This document shows, one piece after another, positions 60,435-64,000 of a DNA stretch of 64,000 bases. Position 1 is the stretch's first letter; each line of letters opens with the position of its first letter. The notes beneath the pieces were generated by a model. It saw only the letters and a list, made by a program, of their open reading frames with translations. It was not told the origin of the DNA and searched no databases. The position numbers and the translations under genes are program-made. The stretch comes from Streptomyces sp. B1I3. GTDB lineage: Bacteria; Actinomycetota; Actinomycetes; Streptomycetales; Streptomycetaceae. Where the stretch lies: NCBI RefSeq assembly GCF_030816615.1, contig NZ_JAUSYD010000001.1, positions 4,176,501-4,240,500 on the forward strand, read 5' to 3'.

Positions 60435-60869
60435 TCAGGAGGGCGTAGGCAGCTCGCGCGGTCGACGGCGGGCTAGCAACCGACGCCACCAGCTAGGTTC
60501 GGGCTGTGTTGCCTCTCGCATATAGATGCACCGTCCCTTACTGAGCAGGGTGATGGCAGCGCCAATGCCCTGGGGGTCCCATATCTCAAGAAGCGCGTCG
60601 TTGTCCTCCGGAATCGCGACAAGCCTCTCAACCGTCTTGATAGACGCTTTGACCTCAGCGATTCCAGGGAACGGGGGCAACGCCTGGGCCTCTACTCGGG
60701 CTCGCCCAATTGGCTCCAGAATCGCGAACACGTAACTTTCGCGTTGCTCGAAGTCTGTTGCATCGATGCCACCAAGCGCGACGATGTATCGGCTTCCGGC
60801 GTCGGCGGCTTCGATGAAGTGCTGAAGCGTCGTCTCAAACCGAGCGGCGTCAAACTTCGCAACCTCTAG
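60435..60869 (-). pseudogene. 3' part of a membrane-protein gene cut by an IS element
   Basis: The frame joins exactly to the N-terminal piece at 61872-62001. Sequence: LEVAKFDAARFETTLQHFIE, GSRYIVALGGIDATDFEQRE, VFAILEPIGRARVEAQALPP, then a C-terminal WWRRLLARRRPREL. With both halves the protein would have about 186 residues: one N-terminal helix and a cytoplasmic domain. The family is unknown. No start codon precedes it except a GTG at 60731 that could give a 98-residue fragment. Confidence 0.7.
60866..60869. repeat. Left target-site duplication CTAG
   Basis: CTAG at 60866-60869 is repeated at 61872-61875, directly flanking the IS ends (alternatively TA, if the IS starts with GG). Confidence 0.7.
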
Positions 60870-61871
60870 GCACTGTTTCTCGGATCTCCTGACGTGGGGC
60901 GGGTGTTGGGTTCAGGCTGGCTGTATGGGCCGTGGGGAGCTGACGAATGCTGAGTGGGATCGACTGGAGTCGTTCCTGCCGCGCGGTGGTGCGCGTGGAG
61001 GTCGGTGGAGCGATCACCGCCGGGTGATCAACGGGGTTCTCTACCGAGTGCGGACCGGTGTGCAGTGGCGGGACCTGCCGGAGCGTTTCGGGCCGTGGGA
61101 GACGGTCTATAAACGGCATCGTCGCTGGTCAGCCGATGGCACCTGGCAGATGCTGCTGTCCCGCATCCAGGCAGTCGAGGATGCCGAGGGCAGGATCGAC
61201 TGGGACGTGTCGGTGGACTCCACAGCGGTGCGAGCCCACCAGCATGCCGCCGGCGCGAGGAAGGCGACCCCGGCCGTCGCTTCTCAAAAGGGGGCCAAGC
61301 GGGGGACGAACCGGGTCGATCCGGTGGTGCGGAAACTGATCCTCCGGCTGGAGGAGGTGGTCAGATCGGCGAATGCCTGGGACGGTCACGAGGCGGCTTC
61401 ACCACCAAGGTCCACCTCGCAGCCGAAGGACGGTGCCGACCACTCGCCTTCGTCCTGACACCCGGACACTACGGTGACGGACCCCAACTCGAGCGGGTGC
61501 TGGAGCGGATTTCTGTGCCTCGCACCGGAGTCGGGCGACCTCGCACCCGGCCCGACCGTGTCCTGGCGGACAAGGCCTACACGTCCCGGAACAATCGCCG
61601 CTACCTGCGACGACGCGGCATCCCGCACACGATCCCCGAACGTCTCGACCAGCAGAGACACCGCAAGAACCGAGGCTCCCGAGGCGGACGACCGACCGGG
61701 TTCGACAGCGAGCGCTACAAGAAGCGCAACACCGTCGAACGCACCATCAACCGCCTCAAAGGCTTCCGCGCCGTGGCGACCCGCTACGAGAAGCGCGCCT
61801 ACATCTACCTCGGCACCGTCACCCTCGCGGCCCTCATGATCTGGCTTCGAACATGATCCGAGAAACAGTGC
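60870..61871 (+). mobile_element. IS5-family (IS427-like) insertion sequence, about 1.0 kb
   Basis: Perfect 17-bp terminal inverted repeats GCACTGTTTCTCGGATC (60870-60886) and its complement (61855-61871) enclose one transposase gene split over two frames. The element sits inside a coding sequence, which is restored exactly if one CTAG and the element are removed. Confidence 0.88.
60925..61856 (+). CDS. IS5-family transposase in two overlapping frames
   Basis: First frame 60925-61458 (GELTNAEWDRLESFLPRGGA, INGVLYRVRTGVQWRDLPER, first catalytic Asp in VDSTAVRAHQHAAG). A -1 frame, entered near 61340-61385, continues GRSRGGFTTKVHLAAEGRCR, LADKAYTSRNNRR (second Asp), ERTINRLKGFRAVATRYEKR (Glu) to 61856. 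All DDE residues are present across the two frames. Two-frame transposases made by ribosomal frameshifting are normal for the IS427 group; a plain mutation is also possible. Confidence 0.82.
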
Positions 61872-62001
61872 CTAGTCGGCCCTCCCACCGGATACGGTCT
61901 CGCGCAACCCCACGTTGCGTCCAGCGGGTAACAACTCCAACAACGAGCGCGGCACCCGCAGTAACGAGGGGTGCCACGGTGACTATGGAATCAAGCTGCA
62001 T
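61872..62001 (-). pseudogene. 5' part of the IS-interrupted gene
   Basis: From ATG 62001: MQLDSIVTVAPLVTAGAALV and VVGVVTRWTQRGVARDRIRW EG, a short outside end, one transmembrane helix, then a basic cytoplasmic stretch. It reaches CTAG at 61872-61875 and continues in frame at 60869. No strong ribosome binding site is visible. Confidence 0.68.
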
Positions 62002-62482
62002 CGTCGTATGGTGCACGATTCCATGGGTCGGCAGGCTACGAATCCCCAACCCATCACCTACCCCAGCTCCCATCCCGTCCGCCTTCGACCCACACACCGT
62101 GGAGCGGTCGTGGTTCAGGGCGTCAAGGTGGAGCGCGCCACTGTACGAACGACCTTGACGCCCTGGGCCGCGACTGCTCGGCTCTGCCTGGGTCGGAGGT
62201 GGTCGGGATGGGAGCCCCACAACGCTCACCACGAATCGGCCGGCACCCGCAAGCGGCGCCCGATCCATCCCGGTGCCGTAGCGCCCCCGCCGGAGGCATG
62301 TCTTGAAGCCCGGGCTTTGGTCTCGACTCATGCCCTCGGGCCTACACAGCGGGCGCGCGTCGGCGGCGGCAGCGCCGAGCGGGCCGGAGGCAGGAGCGCG
62401 GGCGCAGCCAGAGCCGGGAAGCGCGCCCGGCGGAGCGGAGCGCAGCCGGGTGCCTTGATGAAGTAGAGAAACTTTTACCGCG
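62002..62482. other. 481-bp region with 14-bp inverted repeat
   Basis: No supported gene. CAGGGCGTCAAGGT (62116-62129) and ACCTTGACGCCCTG (62152-62165) are perfect inverted repeats with a 22-base spacer. The right part is rich in GCGC-type low-complexity sequence. Confidence 0.5.
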
Positions 62483-62959
62483 CTATGGCCCTGTGGCTTC
62501 GAGGGTGGCGCGATTGGCGTTGATACGAGCTGAGAGGCCGATCAACGAGCACTTGACTTGGGCCCCGGTGATCGGGTCGAAGTCCGTCACAGCAGGTGCT
62601 TCGGAGAGGTAATCGGAGGGATAGATGCCCCACCCTTCGATGGAACTCCATCCCGCCTGGACTACGGCGGCCTGCCCATCGGTAGACGTCACACGGAGCC
62701 AGGCTGTGCACTGGTCGGAGAAGTCGTACGGCAGGTAGGCGGTGCCGCCCCCGTCCCTGAGGCTGTCGATCTGCAAGATCCACTGTTCCAGCAGGCGCGA
62801 GAGCTTGAAGCCCAGGCCGCCGGGGACGATGGAAGAGTCGTCCAACGCGAAGTAGTAGGAGTCGCAGCGGTGTTCGTAGGAGCCAATGCGCAGTCGAAGG
62901 TCATCGTGAGACCCCTTCGTGCGGTCACGGTCAAAGTGCAGCTCGACATCCGCTGACAT
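62483..62959 (-). CDS. Hypothetical protein downstream of the Nudix gene
   Basis: 158 residues from ATG 62959 (AGAGGAG upstream). Sequence blocks include VELHFDRDRTKGSHDDLRLR, DSYYFALDDSSIVPGGLGFK and YDFSDQCTAWLRVTSTDGQA. It resembles small single-domain proteins of unknown role found in mobile regions. It starts 12 bases after the Nudix stop, so they form an operon. Confidence 0.6.
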   Translation of the reverse strand: MSADVELHFDRDRTKGSHDDLRLRIGSYEHRCDSYYFALDDSSIVPGGLGFKLSRLLEQWILQIDSLRDGGGTAYLPYDFSDQCTAWLRVTSTDGQAAVVQAGWSSIEGWGIYPSDYLSEAPAVTDFDPITGAQVKCSLIGLSARINANRATLEATGP

Positions 62960-62971
62960 GGGACTCCTCTT

Positions 62972-63322
62972 TCAGTGAGAGCTCGTGATGAGGCGCTTGC
63001 CGTCGTGGCTCCGCACGTGGGGGCCGGCCCCGTCCAGGGCATCGAGTAGGCGGATCGCGTAGACCTCGGACATGCGCTCGGTGATCTGCTCTGGGGTGAG
63101 CCAGTCGACCGCGGTTGATTCGGCTGAGGTGCGCTCGGTGCCCCCGGAGGGCTTGCACCGGAAGACCATGGCGACGATGCCCCTGATGGTGTTCTTGTAG
63201 ACCCCGGTGAGCTCGTCGACCTCGACGTGAATACCGGTCTCTTCCCACACCTCGCGGCTGACGCCCTGCTCCGGGGACTCCTCCAACTCCAGGACTCCGC
63301 CCGGCAGCTCCCATGTAGCCAT
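62972..63322 (-). CDS. N-terminally truncated Nudix hydrolase
   Basis: 116 residues. The Nudix box is intact as GGVLELEESPEQGVSREVWEETG, with the catalytic EVWEE. However, the protein begins MATWELPGG; the first 30-40 residues that normally precede the box are lacking. On the other strand a GGDEF gene is also cut at this point. Nudix enzymes hydrolyse nucleoside diphosphate derivatives; activity of the truncated form is doubtful. Confidence 0.7.
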   Translation of the reverse strand: MATWELPGGVLELEESPEQGVSREVWEETGIHVEVDELTGVYKNTIRGIVAMVFRCKPSGGTERTSAESTAVDWLTPEQITERMSEVYAIRLLDALDGAGPHVRSHDGKRLITSSH

Positions 63323-63324
63323 CG

Positions 63325-63542
63325 CCCGCCAGGCCCGCGACCTGGAGAGCCTCCACCGCGCCCTGAACCAGCCCGTGGCCTACGCCGGGCGTCGGCTCCC
63401 GGTCTCCGTATCGGTCGGCTCCTGCCACGTGAAAGGCCTGCCGGTCCGCAGCCTCTCCGACGCGCTCGCCACCGCCGACAGTGCGATGTACGCGGCCAAG
63501 GGAACCGCGGGCCGACGCGGCACCCGCACGCTCCACCCCTGA
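63325..63542 (+). pseudogene. C-terminal remnant of a GGDEF-domain protein
   Basis: A start-less frame RQARDLESLHRALNQPVAYA then GRRLPVSVSVGSCHVKGLPV and LSDALATADSAMYAAKG matches the end of a GGDEF domain (strand before ADxAMYxAK). The GGDEF motif half is missing. It starts at the same place as the Nudix truncation. Such genes are frequent in AICE replication regions. Confidence 0.65.
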
Positions 63543-63645
63543 TCTCAGCTCTCTGACCGGCCTCCGGACGGCGCACAAGCCGCCAAGCATCGCCGCCGCC
63601 CGGATGGTCCGGCCCCTTCCAACCGCAATCGAAAGGACCACCATC

Positions 63646-63839
63646 ATGGCCCAGCACAGCCCTGCCCCGACGCGTATCTGCCCGGACTGCGACGGCTTCT
63701 CCGCCGTCGCCATCGACACCGGCATCCTCCTCGAGGACGGCACTCGCGCCACCCTCAAGGTCGCTTGCCGTCGCTGCCAGGGCCCGGCTCCACCCGCATC
63801 GCGGCCCCGGCTCCGGTTGTCCAGCGGGAGCACGCGTGA
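63646..63839 (+). pseudogene. Small zinc-finger protein of AICE replication region, probably frameshifted
   Basis: ATG 63646 (AAGGACC upstream) reads MAQHSPAPTRICPDCDGFSA then VAIDTGILLEDGTRATLKV and CRRCQG: a CxxC...CxxC zinc ribbon. In this frame no stop occurs, but a one-base shift near 63780 gives a natural ending APAPVVQREHA and TGA at 63837-63839, overlapping the next GTG as GTGA. A frameshift relative to relatives (or a sequence error) is likely. Confidence 0.6.
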
Positions 63840-64000
63840 CGGACTCGATCCTTACGGGTCTGGACCCGGCCACCCTCGGCGACCTGCTGCGGGTGGCCGG
63901 GTCCACCGGCTTCGACCGCTGGCAGGACCAGATCCGCCGCACGGGCGGCTGCTCCAACCCCATCCACCTCTCCGGCTGGACCCTCACCAAGGACAAGACC
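63836..64000 (+). CDS. Replication initiator (RepSA-like), 5' part only
   Basis: GTG 63836 with GGGAG upstream. The 55 visible residues (ATLGDLLRVAGSTGFDRWQD then QIRRTGGCSNPIHLSGWTLT) match the N terminus of actinomycete AICE/plasmid replication initiators of the pSAM2 RepSA type. The rest lies outside the window. In pSAM2-like elements rep is followed by excisionase and integrase genes and the att site. Confidence 0.78.
   Translation, partial: MTDSILTGLDPATLGDLLRVAGSTGFDRWQDQIRRTGGCSNPIHLSGWTLTKDKT

Noticed and set aside
1..64000. CRISPR arrays or rRNA genes
   Set aside because: Repeats seen are tandem without spacers of uniform length, and no rRNA-like conserved stretches were found.

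Overview
The window comes from a high-GC actinomycete, almost certainly a Streptomyces. Third codon positions are strongly G/C-biased, GTG and TTG starts are common, and there are many genera-typical families: an AfsA/ScbR-type gamma-butyrolactone pair, an Rpf/LysM secreted protein, a SpoIIE-type phosphatase, XRE-DUF5753 and DUF6243 proteins, and relics of integrative elements (AICEs).

Region 1 (1-47 kb) reads like ordinary chromosome. In order it holds: a tryptophanyl-tRNA synthetase; a TrkA-N/2TM ion-channel-like protein; a PucR regulator; a MarR regulator facing a deazaflavin-type (DUF385) protein across a near-perfect palindrome; a KhtT/KhtU-type cation antiporter operon; an NfeD/flotillin membrane-microdomain pair; a peroxiredoxin and alpha/beta hydrolase; a PAS-GAF-PP2C phosphatase; a YunG-like protein; an acetyltransferase; a MerR regulator; a cold-shock protein and DEAD-box helicase with structured leaders; a quinone reductase and SDR next to a divergent AfsA-type synthase and ScbR-type receptor; a PGRP amidase, a PH-domain protein and an Rpf-like muralytic protein; a zinc-ribbon protein; a coupled HAD phosphoglucomutase/GH65 phosphorylase pair; a sortase; an ABC-F ATPase; an SGNH hydrolase; an Old Yellow Enzyme; a VCBS-repeat secreted protein; a polysaccharide deacetylase; NIPSNAP and DUF6243 proteins.

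Region 2 (41.3-46.9 kb) is a same-strand series. It runs from a secreted DUF3494 ice-binding-like protein with long Gly/His/Glu repeats, through DUF5819, an HTTM (vitamin K-dependent carboxylase-like) membrane protein and a DCC thiol oxidoreductase, to an XRE regulator. The DUF5819-HTTM-DCC trio is the best candidate in the window for a poorly described biochemical system.

Region 3 (47.2-64 kb) is a graveyard of integrated elements. Three tRNA-Gly-like 3' ends (47.40, 48.43, 57.50 kb) and one tRNA-Arg(CCU)-like 3' end (59.22 kb) mark old attachment sites. Two wrecked tyrosine integrases end next to two of them. The cargo includes an orphan Imm21 immunity protein, a DUF3560 relic, a PadR-controlled ABC/FtsX exporter, a large secreted protein, a VapBC-like toxin-antitoxin pair, a HEAT-like protein, a gene cut by an IS5-family element with an intact CTAG duplication, and a Nudix/GGDEF recombination junction. 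The last 0.4 kb begins a further AICE replication module (small zinc-finger protein and RepSA-like initiator) that runs off the end of the window.

All functions are inferred from recognisable motifs and family resemblance; no database search was run.
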